From assembly GCA_016719015.1 (NCBI GenBank), contig JADKAZ010000002.1, positions 372,001-436,000 of the forward strand: a stretch of 64,000 nt of DNA, written 5' to 3'. Of the stretch, positions 27,351-35,901 are shown one piece after another. The DNA comes from Chitinophagaceae bacterium (GTDB lineage: Bacteria; Bacteroidota; Bacteroidia; Chitinophagales; Chitinophagaceae). The notes under the pieces were generated by a model. The model saw nothing but the letters and a program-made list of their open reading frames with translations. It did no database searches and was not told the origin of the DNA. The translations under genes and the position numbers were made by a program. Within the stretch, counting starts at the first letter, position 1; every line of letters starts with the position of its first letter.

Positions 27351-27386
27351 ATCAATGTCCCCCGGAGTACACCGGGGGACATTGAT
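27351..27386 (+). terminator. Strong hairpin terminator after lipoprotein gene
   Basis: A perfect 15-bp stem (ATCAATGTCCCCCGG and its complement) closes a 6-nt loop. A T-rich stretch is weak downstream, but the stem is very stable and it is placed 26 nt after the stop. Confidence 0.75.
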
Positions 27387-27468
27387 TATAAAGTGGTCAC
27401 TGAGTGTAACAATCAGTGAATCTAATATTTTCCTGATAATATGATGAGAGATCGATTAAAGAGAAATC

Positions 27469-28230
27469 TTATTCGATATGAACTGCTATCAATGTAGATA
27501 CCTGTTGTAATTTTAATACGGGACTGCCAGGTACTGTTTTTTCATAGATGTATTTTATCACGCCAAGTCCGGGTTTAAAAAACACCTGGTCTTTCCGGAA
27601 GAAACGGGCATTTTTTTCAAAATAAACACAATCATAAAAAGTTCCGAAGGAGGTCACAACTGGTGTTTTTAATTTCACAGACTTTCCATTGGCAGCTGCA
27701 TCTTCAAAACTGGTAAGATATTTTAATGAATCCCCGGCAGGGATGGTATAATCTCTTTTAGCGTCTTTTACGTCAGGTGTAAATAAACGGTCACCCAAAG
27801 TAAAAAAAGCTGAGTCATTAGCATATAGTATTTCCGGTAAACCAACTGAAAGATTGCTTTCCCACCAGATGAGCCCGTCAGTCATTGATTTTTTGGTGGA
27901 GGTATAACGGAGCGTATCTAATTGCACCTTTACAAAAAAACCATTATCATACACTGAATCTTCATAAACCCAGTAATTTTTGGTGCTAAGAGGTAATATA
28001 CCACAATGCTTTTCAGTACACTCAAATTCCACAACTGCTTCCGTGGTATAAGAACGACCGGCTGGGTTTGCGGTTTGCAAAAGGCACGGAACATTTGATT
28101 GTTCTGGCACCGGGGCGAAGTTGTCTTTTCTGCAGGCAGTAAAGAGAGAACTTCCGATAAGTAAGGATAGTAGTAGTTTGCTCAAGGTTAATAGTCCATT
28201 GTCCAAATGGATTGACAAGATAGAAACCAC
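27469..28230 (-). CDS. Hypothetical lipoprotein
   Basis: It encodes up to 253 residues, with lipobox LFTAC near residue 33. The signal is longer than usual, so translation may begin at an in-frame TTG at about 28185 (SKLLLSLLIGSSLFTAC); I keep the ATG. The mature part has STKNYWVYEDSVYDNGFF, GDRLFTP and a C-terminal KPGLGVIKYIYE segment, a pattern common in Bacteroidota lipoproteins of unknown function. It is predicted to be periplasmic or outer-membrane anchored. Confidence 0.68.
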   Translation of the reverse strand: MVSILSIHLDNGLLTLSKLLLSLLIGSSLFTACRKDNFAPVPEQSNVPCLLQTANPAGRSYTTEAVVEFECTEKHCGILPLSTKNYWVYEDSVYDNGFFVKVQLDTLRYTSTKKSMTDGLIWWESNLSVGLPEILYANDSAFFTLGDRLFTPDVKDAKRDYTIPAGDSLKYLTSFEDAAANGKSVKLKTPVVTSFGTFYDCVYFEKNARFFRKDQVFFKPGLGVIKYIYEKTVPGSPVLKLQQVSTLIAVHIE

Positions 28231-28337
28231 TTTTTGTAATTCATAACTTTTACTAAGTATTTTTTCGATTTACCTGCACCGTATTTCCTGCAAGTTATTT
28301 ATAATCAATAGCCTTGCGGAAGATGACTAAAATAAAA

Positions 28338-28363
28338 AAAATCCGGTTGTACTACCGGATTTT
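28338..28363 (-). terminator. Terminator of the dienelactone hydrolase gene
   Basis: The 10-bp stem AAAATCCGGT/ACCGGATTTT has a 6-nt loop. On the minus strand it is followed by a run of Ts (As at 28333-28340 on plus), 18 nt after the stop. Confidence 0.85.
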
Positions 28364-28380
28364 CAATTAATTAGAGCGGT

Positions 28381-29205
28381 TTACTGAAATATTTGCTGAA
28401 AAAAGGCTTTCATGTCTTTCCAGGAGGCGGTGTCTGCTGTAGCATTATATTTAATAGGCATTTGAAATTTATCCCCCATTGCTGTAGCATTCGGATTGGT
28501 AAAAGCATGAGTGGCATTCTCATAAACTTTCAAGGTGTATTTTGCTCCGATAGAGTCCATTTGTTTTTTGAAAAGATCCACTTCTGTTTGCGGAACAAAC
28601 TCGTCGGCAGCACCGTGACAAACCAATACCTGGGCTTTCAACAAATCTTTATTGGCTGGTACTACATTCAGGTTGCCATGAAAACTAACAACACCCTTCA
28701 GGTCTTCACCCATATTGGCAAGATTCAATACCTGGGCACCGCCAAAGCAATAACCGATGGCCGCTACTTTCGAAGCATCTGCCTGGCTAAATTCTTTTAA
28801 CTTATTTAATGCGGCATCAAATATTGGTTTAGCTGATGCAGGATTCACATAAAAAGGACCTGCCAGGTTCTGGGCAGCCCGGGGATCATCACCCATTTTA
28901 CCATCACCATACATATCAACTGCCATGGCGATATATCCAAGTTTCGCTAGTTCCCTTGCTCTCATTTTTGCATAATCATTAAGCCCCCACCATTCATGAA
29001 TAACTAACACTACGGGACGTTTACCTTCAATATTCTCATCGTAAACAACAAAGTTGTTCCTGGTAGAGCTATCTAGCTTATAGCTAATCATCTCTTCTTT
29101 AAGTTTTGGCTCTTTCATTTCATTTTTTTTATCGTCGTTCTTACAGGAAGTAAGCAGGGCAGTGGAAGCAAGTATTACAAACGGTAACGTTTGGAGCAGT
29201 TTCAT
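28381..29205 (-). CDS. Dienelactone hydrolase family lipoprotein
   Basis: It encodes 274 residues. Lipobox LLTSC (Cys21) is followed by a charged linker and an alpha/beta-hydrolase domain. The DLH catalytic triad is visible: nucleophile Cys153 in IGYCFGG, Asp201 in HGAADEFVP and His233 in ENATHAFTNP. The IHEWWGLNDYAK block near residue 70 is typical of the family. Family members hydrolyse dienelactones or other esters; the substrate here is unknown. The lipid anchor places it in the periplasm, unlike the classic cytoplasmic enzyme. Confidence 0.9.
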   Translation of the reverse strand: MKLLQTLPFVILASTALLTSCKNDDKKNEMKEPKLKEEMISYKLDSSTRNNFVVYDENIEGKRPVVLVIHEWWGLNDYAKMRARELAKLGYIAMAVDMYGDGKMGDDPRAAQNLAGPFYVNPASAKPIFDAALNKLKEFSQADASKVAAIGYCFGGAQVLNLANMGEDLKGVVSFHGNLNVVPANKDLLKAQVLVCHGAADEFVPQTEVDLFKKQMDSIGAKYTLKVYENATHAFTNPNATAMGDKFQMPIKYNATADTASWKDMKAFFQQIFQ

Positions 29206-29288
29206 GATATATAATTTTATTGTTTGAAAATAGGAACAATAAAGGTCAGCAAAAGTTTTCAGCTCTGAAATAAAAAACTGGTAGTTCT

Positions 29289-30317
29289 TTATTGCGGCGA
29301 TTTCACTTCCACCACTTCAATTTCAAAAACTAATATACTGTTTGGCGGAATTTTAGCTGCCCTTGTCCGGATAGAATATGCCAGGTCGGAGGGGATAACC
29401 AATTTTATTTTACCTCCAACATTACAAAGGGGCAGACCAATTTGCCAGCCTCTTATTAATCTTTTTAACGAGAATGTGGCAGGCTTGTCTTTCGTCTGGT
29501 CAAATACTAAACCGTCATTAAATAAATAACCTTTATAGTAAGCAACAACAGTATCGTTAACTGAAACTTGTTTTCCTGTGCCTTCTTTCATGATAGTATA
29601 GTAAACAGCTTCTGAATTGTTCTTTACATCGGTCTTACCTGTGGCGATCGCTTCTTCAATAAGTTTGATTTCGGTTTGGCGTTGCTGCACACTGTCCATG
29701 TGTCCAATCAGGTTTATCAATGGTGCAGCCGCCATTTCAGCTTTCATATTCTTCCAGGAACCGGTATTTCGCTGGCACCATACCTGCCCGAAATTTGCCT
29801 GTATACTTCCTTTCTTTGGGATTGAAAAAAAGGTAGCCGGACTTTGTAGGGTATTCCATCTTCCTTCTATTTTACAAGTACCAATCAGTTTCCATTTTAC
29901 TTCTTTTGGAAGCCAGACGTAACCAGAGTATAAAGAAAAATTTTCACTTGAGTCTGTTGCCACGGCAATCAGTAGTTTATACATTTCATTGACAGACCAG
30001 TTGTAGTTAAATTCTATCTCCCCTTTTTCATCTGCATCCACGTTTGATCCTGTTGCCATCACCTTAGCTGTTGCAGGAAATTCAAATACAATTTCTTTTT
30101 CATTTTTATCTGACTCCAATGAAAGTTTGACGGCATCCGTCTTGATGCCTGCAAAAACTTCTTTCTTTGAGGTTATCGCTTGTACATTTATTTCCGCCAT
30201 GAATTGAACAGCTTTCACACTGTCTGGCAGGTTATAATAGATGGTGGAGTCTTTATCAGTTGCGTTTATTGACAGCGATAATATGACTAAGAAAACGGAA
30301 AGCAGGTAATGTTTCAT
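29289..30317 (-). CDS. FKBP-type peptidyl-prolyl isomerase, secreted
   Basis: It encodes 342 residues with an N-terminal signal peptide (LLSVFLVILSLSINA). The middle (about 30-210) is beta-rich, with YVWLPKEVKWKLIGTCKIEGRW and GQVWCQRNTGSWK, resembling DUF3472-like carbohydrate-associated domains; this is tentative. The C-terminal FKBP domain (about 240-342) has VVAYYKGYLFNDGLVFDQT, LIRGWQIGLPLCNVGGK and IPPNSILVFEIEVVEV. It catalyses proline cis-trans isomerisation, presumably in the periplasm. The combination with the middle domain is unusual. Confidence 0.85.
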   Translation of the reverse strand: MKHYLLSVFLVILSLSINATDKDSTIYYNLPDSVKAVQFMAEINVQAITSKKEVFAGIKTDAVKLSLESDKNEKEIVFEFPATAKVMATGSNVDADEKGEIEFNYNWSVNEMYKLLIAVATDSSENFSLYSGYVWLPKEVKWKLIGTCKIEGRWNTLQSPATFFSIPKKGSIQANFGQVWCQRNTGSWKNMKAEMAAAPLINLIGHMDSVQQRQTEIKLIEEAIATGKTDVKNNSEAVYYTIMKEGTGKQVSVNDTVVAYYKGYLFNDGLVFDQTKDKPATFSLKRLIRGWQIGLPLCNVGGKIKLVIPSDLAYSIRTRAAKIPPNSILVFEIEVVEVKSPQ

Positions 30318-30334
30318 TTTGTGATATTATATAC

Positions 30335-30342
30335 CAAACATA
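30335..30342 (-). promoter_or_regulatory. -7 promoter element upstream of the FKBP gene
   Basis: On the minus strand the sequence reads TATGTTTG, a match to TAnnTTTG, 18 nt upstream of the ATG at 30317. Confidence 0.45.
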
Positions 30343-30515
30343 CTCAAAATGGTGGGAAGCTATCAGTTCAGGCATTTGAAATGTTGTTCAACAACCCATT
30401 AAGAAATTAAATTCAATATCGTTCCTTCCTCCGCTACCTATTATTTAAAGCTAGGACAATCAACATCTCCAAATCATCTAATTTCCCAATCCCTAAATCA
30501 ATTATCTTCGCAGCT

Positions 30516-31611
30516 ATGACAATCGAAAAATTGAATGATATGCGGTCCCGCATTGCCGGGGTAAGGAGGTTTCTTTGACGTCGAAAACCGACGATATAAA
30601 ATTGAAGAAGACAAGCAGCTTTCGTTAAGTCCCGGTTTCTGGGATGACAACAAAAGGGCTACCGAAATTCTCAAAAACACCAAAGTAAATGAGTATTGGG
30701 TAAAACTCTATGAGACCACTGAAACTGCCGTAGAGGATTTTGCTGTGCTCTTCGAATTCTGGAAAGGGGGCGATGCCACTGAAGAAGAAACTAAAGTAGC
30801 GTATGATCATGCACTGACTTTACTGGATGATGCAGAATTTAAAGCCACACTGAACGAGCCGGAGGATGAATTGCCCGGTGTATTGCAAATTAATTCTGGC
30901 GCCGGTGGCACTGAAAGCCAGGACTGGGCCGAAATGCTGGCCCGTATGTACCGCATGTATGGCGAGAAGCAAGGCTGGAAAGTAACCGAATTGGATTGGC
31001 AGTGGGGTGATGGTGCCGGTATAAAAACCTGTACGTTACAATTTGACGGCCCTTTTGCCTACGGCTTCTTAAAAGCCGAGAGTGGTGTACATCGCCTGGT
31101 CCGAATTTCTCCATTTGATAGTAATGCAAGACGACATACATCTTTTGTAAGTGTATATGCTTATCCATTGGTAGATGATACGATTAATATTGAAGTAAAC
31201 CCGGCGGATGTGAAAATGGAAACAAGCCGCAGTGGTGGTGCCGGTGGACAAAACGTAAACAAAGTAGAAACAAAAGTACAGTTGACGCATATTCCAACCG
31301 GTATCGTGGTAGTGTGTCAACAGGATAGAAGTCAGTTGGGCAACAGGGAATTGGCCATGCAAATGTTGAAAAGTCGTTTGTATGAACAGGAATTGCAAAA
31401 ACGCAATGCACTAAAAGATGCGACGAATGCCAAGAAGAAAAAAATAGAGTGGGGCAGCCAGATACGTTCATATGTTTTTCATCCGTATAAAATGATCAAA
31501 GACCATCGTACTGATTATGAAGTTGGTAATATCGGCCCGGTGATGGATGGGGAATTGGATGGATTTATAAAGGCGTATTTGATGTCGGAGAAAGAAGGAG
31601 ATACGGTTTAA
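30516..31611 (+). CDS. prfB: Peptide chain release factor 2, with programmed +1 frameshift
   Basis: RF2 reads UGA and UAA stop codons and triggers peptide release. The ATG at 30516 opens 20 codons that end at an in-frame TGA (30576-30578) in the context AGGAGG-TTT-CTT-TGA-C. This is the classic RF2 autoregulatory slip site: an internal Shine-Dalgarno-like AGGAGG three bases before CTT TGA. Shifting +1 at CTT joins the frame beginning GAC at 30577, which runs to 31611 and gives about 364 residues. The body has the RF2 tripeptide SPF (RISPFDSNARRHTS) and the catalytic GGQ in SGGAGGQNVNKVET. Regulation is by the level of RF2 itself. Confidence 0.95.
30564..30579 (+). promoter_or_regulatory. RF2 programmed frameshift site
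   Basis: The sequence is AGGAGG, TTT, CTT, TGA, C. The SD-like hexamer at 30564-30569 lies 3 nt upstream of the slippery CTT at 30573-30575; the stop is at 30576-30578, followed by C, the weakest context for UGA termination. Confidence 0.93.
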
Positions 31612-31649
31612 ATCCACCAAAAGGATTACTTTAGGAACAGTCAATCCAA

Positions 31650-31657
31650 CTAATTTT
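31650..31657 (+). promoter_or_regulatory. -7 promoter element upstream of the histidine kinase operon
   Basis: TAATTTTG matches TAnnTTTG, 19 nt before the TTG start of the kinase gene, implying a very short leader. Confidence 0.45.
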
Positions 31658-31675
31658 GATATTTACTGTTCCGAT

Positions 31676-33619
31676 TTGAAAGAATACTTCGTCATACTAT
31701 TTTCTTTTTTGTTTTCTTTTACTGCGCAAAGCCAGTTTGCCGAAAAGGATTCATTGCTGCAAGTAATCAATTCCTCCGCACCTGATTCTGTAAAAAGTGA
31801 TGCGTTGAATGAGTTTGCCTTTTTTATGTTTGATTACAATGTGGACTCCTCTATTATATTGGCAAACCTGGCAAGAGAAAAAGCAGTGAAAGCTGGTAAT
31901 GTACGACAGCAGGCCAGGGCTATAAAGAATATCGGTATTAGCTATGATATAAAAGGGAAAACGGATTCTGCTATTTTATTTTTGAACGAAGCATTGGCAT
32001 TGGCGAAGCAAAATAGCCTGCATCCTTCACAGGCAAATATTCTTACAGACATTGCCAATGCCTGGTATGCCGCCGGTAGTTATGAACTGGCTCTTAGAAA
32101 TCATTTTGAAGCTTTACAACTACGGGAAGGGTACAAAGCCCGGAAAGAAATTTCTCAATCGTATAATAATATTGCATTGGTTTATCGTTCCCGAAAAGAT
32201 TTTGTAAATGCGTTGCGATACAATCAGCTTTCATTAGCCATAAAAAAAGAACTGTATAATAAACAAGGCATCATTAATTCTTCTATCAATATTGGTTCCT
32301 GCTACCAGTACATGGGGAAATATGATAGTGCTATTTACTTTGCTAATGAAGTAATAAAACAGGCCTTTGTGCCGCAGGATGTACATGAAGGAAAAGCCAA
32401 TCTTGCCAGTGCATTGCTCGGTAAAAAGAAATTCGCCGAGGCAGAAAAAATTGTGACTGACCTATTCCCGCAATTGGATATGGAAGAAGAGCAGGCTGCC
32501 TATATCAGTTGCCACCAGGTTTTTGGCGCTATTGCTCTTACCAAAAATAAACCTGATGAAGCGATTGATTGGTTTGCCAAAGGTGCGGCGTATGCCCGCA
32601 GGTTTAATGACAGGGAATATATAGCTGCTTTTTACAAATCCATAGCAGATGCGTATGCTGCTAAAAATGATTTTGGCAATGCATTCCGGTATAATAAGTT
32701 GCATGAAGCACTGAAAGACAGTTTGCTGAATGAAGAGAATAGCAGGCAGATCAATGAAATGAATGCTGTATATGAAAAAGATAAGCAACAGCAACGGATA
32801 GGGGAGCTGACTACAAAAGTTTCTACCACAGAGGAAAAAGCAGAAAAGAACCGGCAATTGCGCAACTTCTTTTTGTTATCATCCGTTTTTTTGCTGGTAT
32901 TGGCAGGCTTTGCTTTTTATGCGTACCGAATCAATAAAAAGAAGAATGCATTGTTGGCAATGCAGCAACAGGAAATACAACAAGCATTGAATGAAAAAGA
33001 AGTGCTGATGCGGGAAATACATCACCGGGTAAAAAATAATTTACAGGTGGTGACCAGTTTGCTCAATCTGCAATCGCATTATATTGATGATGAAAAAGCT
33101 TATTCAGCTGTACAAGCTGGTAGAAACCGGGTTCAGTCAATGGCATTGATACACCAGTTTCTGTACAGAGAAGTAAGCAATCTTACTTCATTACGTATTA
33201 AAGATTATATTAGTGAATTGCTTACATATATTGAAGACTCCAACGAAAAAGATAGTGTCAGCATCATTCTGCAACAAAGTATAGATGATGTGGAATTGGA
33301 TATTGATACGGTTGTGCCACTGGGCCTTATCATCAATGAATTGGTAACAAACGCCTACAAATACGCATTTGCCGGACGAAGCAGCGGTATGATACGGGTT
33401 AGCTTCACCCGCCAGCCGGATACAAATGGGTATTTGCTGCGGGTGGCAGATGATGGTATTGGGATGCAGCAAGAACTGACCCTGCAAAAAAGCCGTTCCT
33501 TTGGTTATAGAATGATTAGAGCATTTACAGAAAAGCTAGAAGGAAAATTGACCTTTAATATTGAAAATGGAACAGTGGTTTCATTATTTATTCCTGCAAT
33601 AAAAACGGAAGAACAATGA
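31676..33619 (+). CDS. TPR sensor histidine kinase (HisKA_2 type)
   Basis: It encodes 647 residues. A signal peptide (ends near AQSQ, residue 20) is followed by about seven TPR-like repeats (roughly 25-370, e.g. AIKNIGISYDIKGKTDSAILFLNEAL), a coiled coil (about 360-395), one membrane helix (about 398-418), and a cytoplasmic HisKA_2 dimerisation domain. The phospho-acceptor is in REIHHRVKNNLQ, His near 449. The HATPase domain has LGLIINELVTNAYKYAF and ADDGIGM. The start is TTG; no ATG fits the signal peptide. The periplasmic TPR sensor and the kinase signal to the response regulator gene that overlaps its stop by 4 nt. Confidence 0.92.
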   Translation: MKEYFVILFSFLFSFTAQSQFAEKDSLLQVINSSAPDSVKSDALNEFAFFMFDYNVDSSIILANLAREKAVKAGNVRQQARAIKNIGISYDIKGKTDSAILFLNEALALAKQNSLHPSQANILTDIANAWYAAGSYELALRNHFEALQLREGYKARKEISQSYNNIALVYRSRKDFVNALRYNQLSLAIKKELYNKQGIINSSINIGSCYQYMGKYDSAIYFANEVIKQAFVPQDVHEGKANLASALLGKKKFAEAEKIVTDLFPQLDMEEEQAAYISCHQVFGAIALTKNKPDEAIDWFAKGAAYARRFNDREYIAAFYKSIADAYAAKNDFGNAFRYNKLHEALKDSLLNEENSRQINEMNAVYEKDKQQQRIGELTTKVSTTEEKAEKNRQLRNFFLLSSVFLLVLAGFAFYAYRINKKKNALLAMQQQEIQQALNEKEVLMREIHHRVKNNLQVVTSLLNLQSHYIDDEKAYSAVQAGRNRVQSMALIHQFLYREVSNLTSLRIKDYISELLTYIEDSNEKDSVSIILQQSIDDVELDIDTVVPLGLIINELVTNAYKYAFAGRSSGMIRVSFTRQPDTNGYLLRVADDGIGMQQELTLQKSRSFGYRMIRAFTEKLEGKLTFNIENGTVVSLFIPAIKTEEQ

Positions 33620-34239
33620 GTGAGGTAAATGTATTGATAGTGGAAGATGAGCCCATGGTGGCTGAAGATATTGCAGAAGCTTTGAATAATATTGATTTCA
33701 AAGTATCTGCAGTTGTATACACCGAGAAAGCAGCCCTAGAAGAATTATTGCAGAATACACCTGATATAGCCATTCTGGATATAAATCTAAAGAATGGTAA
33801 GGAAGGAATTCAGATTGCAGAAGAAATTAATCGACGATTTCATATTCCTTTTGTGTATCTCACTGCCTATTCTGATAAACAAACATTGGAAATGGCGCAG
33901 CATACACAGCCAGCCGGTTACCTGGTAAAGCCCTTCACCGAAAAAAATCTTTTTGCTACGTTGCAACTTGCCTTACTGAATCATGGCAGAAGATTGAAGG
34001 ATAATTTCTCCTTGCCAGCTTTAGATAAAATAAATATCAAGCTCACAGCCCCAATCAGCGACCGGGAGTATGAGCTATTGGCCAAAATTTTCGAAGGGCT
34101 TACCACCAAACAAATGGCAGAACAATTATTCATTGCCGCCAGTACGGTCAAAACACATATCCGTAATATCTATCTCAAACTTGATGTGATTAATCGCAGT
34201 GGCGCCATCGCCAGAATACGGGAGTTAATGCTTCGCTAA
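33616..34239 (+). CDS. Response regulator with LuxR-type HTH
   Basis: It encodes 207 residues. The receiver domain (1-120) has the acidic pair Glu10-Asp11, the phospho-acceptor Asp55 (ILDINLKNG), a Thr in VYLTAY and Lys105 in LVKPFT. The C-terminal LuxR/GerE HTH (about 140-207) has ISDREYELLAKIFEGLTTKQMAEQL and STVKTHIRNIYLKL. It is a transcription factor activated by the upstream TPR kinase, whose stop codon its ATG overlaps (ATGA). Targets are unknown. Confidence 0.93.
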   Translation: MSEVNVLIVEDEPMVAEDIAEALNNIDFKVSAVVYTEKAALEELLQNTPDIAILDINLKNGKEGIQIAEEINRRFHIPFVYLTAYSDKQTLEMAQHTQPAGYLVKPFTEKNLFATLQLALLNHGRRLKDNFSLPALDKINIKLTAPISDREYELLAKIFEGLTTKQMAEQLFIAASTVKTHIRNIYLKLDVINRSGAIARIRELMLR

Positions 34240-34313
34240 TCCCAAATTCATCCTTTTGGCGGATACAGTGCCTGTTTTTACAGCTGATTTTTATGCTATA
34301 AAAACACACAACC

Positions 34314-35873
34314 ATGAACCTTCGTTTAATCCTTATAACCATTCCAGCTTTTTTCAGTGCCACTCTTTTCGGGCAGGTTCTATCTCCTGATACAAAGCTG
34401 GCTGTAAATACCATATCCACTTTACTACCCCGAATGAAAGTAAACGAGCAGTACACACAGCCAATTGCTCCGGAATCTTTTGTGAAAGTAAGAGGGGAGT
34501 GGGAGGCTTTCAACAATCTTCATACAGAAGCAGTAAATGCCTGGAATAAAATTCCCAAATCTGAGTACAATCAACCGGAAGTACTGGCCATACGTAAACC
34601 GTTGTCAGAAAGAATTACCTTCTTTCAACAATGGACTACACAGCTGAAAGCCACACAAAAAATGATAAATGATAATCCTGCTGCCTATGCTGCTCCGGCG
34701 CCGGTATTGTCTGAAAGCGGAAAACAAAAACTGGCTCAGGCAGCTCCGCTACTGGCCACCATAGAAATTAGAAAAGAGTATGCGGGTATTTTAACACCAG
34801 CTCAATATGTACCAGCCTGCGAATGGTATTTAAAAACAAAAGGCAATTTTAATAAAGCATCCATGTTATTGAATTCATTGCAAAAATTAGAAAGACCACA
34901 TCCGGATGCATTGGTGATTGAAGAGAAAGTACTGGAGATTCAATCTGTCTTTTTAAATGTACAGAACCAATTGAAAGCCGTAGGCACAGCACAGGCTGGC
35001 AGCGGACTTCGTAAAATGTGGTATGATGATGTGCAGAAATACAAAGATGCCGTGTTGATTTATGCAGATGTACTTGGTTTTGATTTACCGCAGAACACTA
35101 CTAATTCATCGACATTATTCGAATTGAAGCCGGAGAATTATGAGCAAACTATGAAAGATCTCGAAAGTCTCGCTGCATTAATGACGGGAACTTACAAGGA
35201 TGTGGTTGACAATCTTTCCAACCCCTTTCAAACATTAGATAACTCACCTTGTGTGTACCGGTTGGTGTCTGTAAACAGAAAAGCTTTGTTACCAGAAGTG
35301 GTAAAACTATCTGCTTTACGTTTTATGACCAATGCCATGCATGGTGCGCCCCGCATTGAGGATTTAGAAAAAGATGAAGGCTGGATGGATGGTGGATTTA
35401 CACCTGCAGAAAGTAAAAAAAGATTAGCGGAAGTAAAATCAAGATTTCTTCCTGTGTTAAAGAAATCAGGTATTTCTGAAAAAGATGCAGGGCTGGATAA
35501 ATTGGATACCGCTTACAACGGCTTCTGGAGAAGGGCTGAGGAACTGGCACCCAACTGGGAATTTCCTTCCGACGCAAATGCTACTGGTGATACAAGAGCT
35601 AAAACCCTTTTTACCAACGAAATAAAGGCCGCTTATCCGGGTGCACAAATAATTAAACTGGGTTTTGCCTGGGATGCAAAATGGACAGTTTACTTAAATG
35701 AAAAAAATCAACCCAAACACAGAACGATTGGCACCACCGCATTGATTAAAATTCCCGGAGAAAAATATTACACAGCATGGCGTTTACTTTTCAATGAAGA
35801 TTATGTAGGTGGTGGCAAATTTTCTGGTGGCGGCATTCAATGGTTGAAATGGAGATGGCAGGGAAATAAATAG
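34314..35873 (+). CDS. Secreted protein of unknown function
   Basis: It encodes 519 residues with a signal peptide (PAFFSATLFGQ, cleavage about residue 20). The first two thirds are helical and rich in charged residues. The C-terminal third has TRAKTLFTNEIKAAYPGAQIIKLGFAWDAKWTVYLNEKNQPKHRTIGTTALI, looking like a beta-sheet domain. No family is recognised, and no T9SS sorting domain is present. It lies between the two-component genes and a tail-fibre-like protein, with short gaps and the same direction. Confidence 0.65.
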   Translation: MNLRLILITIPAFFSATLFGQVLSPDTKLAVNTISTLLPRMKVNEQYTQPIAPESFVKVRGEWEAFNNLHTEAVNAWNKIPKSEYNQPEVLAIRKPLSERITFFQQWTTQLKATQKMINDNPAAYAAPAPVLSESGKQKLAQAAPLLATIEIRKEYAGILTPAQYVPACEWYLKTKGNFNKASMLLNSLQKLERPHPDALVIEEKVLEIQSVFLNVQNQLKAVGTAQAGSGLRKMWYDDVQKYKDAVLIYADVLGFDLPQNTTNSSTLFELKPENYEQTMKDLESLAALMTGTYKDVVDNLSNPFQTLDNSPCVYRLVSVNRKALLPEVVKLSALRFMTNAMHGAPRIEDLEKDEGWMDGGFTPAESKKRLAEVKSRFLPVLKKSGISEKDAGLDKLDTAYNGFWRRAEELAPNWEFPSDANATGDTRAKTLFTNEIKAAYPGAQIIKLGFAWDAKWTVYLNEKNQPKHRTIGTTALIKIPGEKYYTAWRLLFNEDYVGGGKFSGGGIQWLKWRWQGNK

Positions 35874-35901
35874 TAGCTGGTTAATCAAAAATTAATTTGG
35901 T

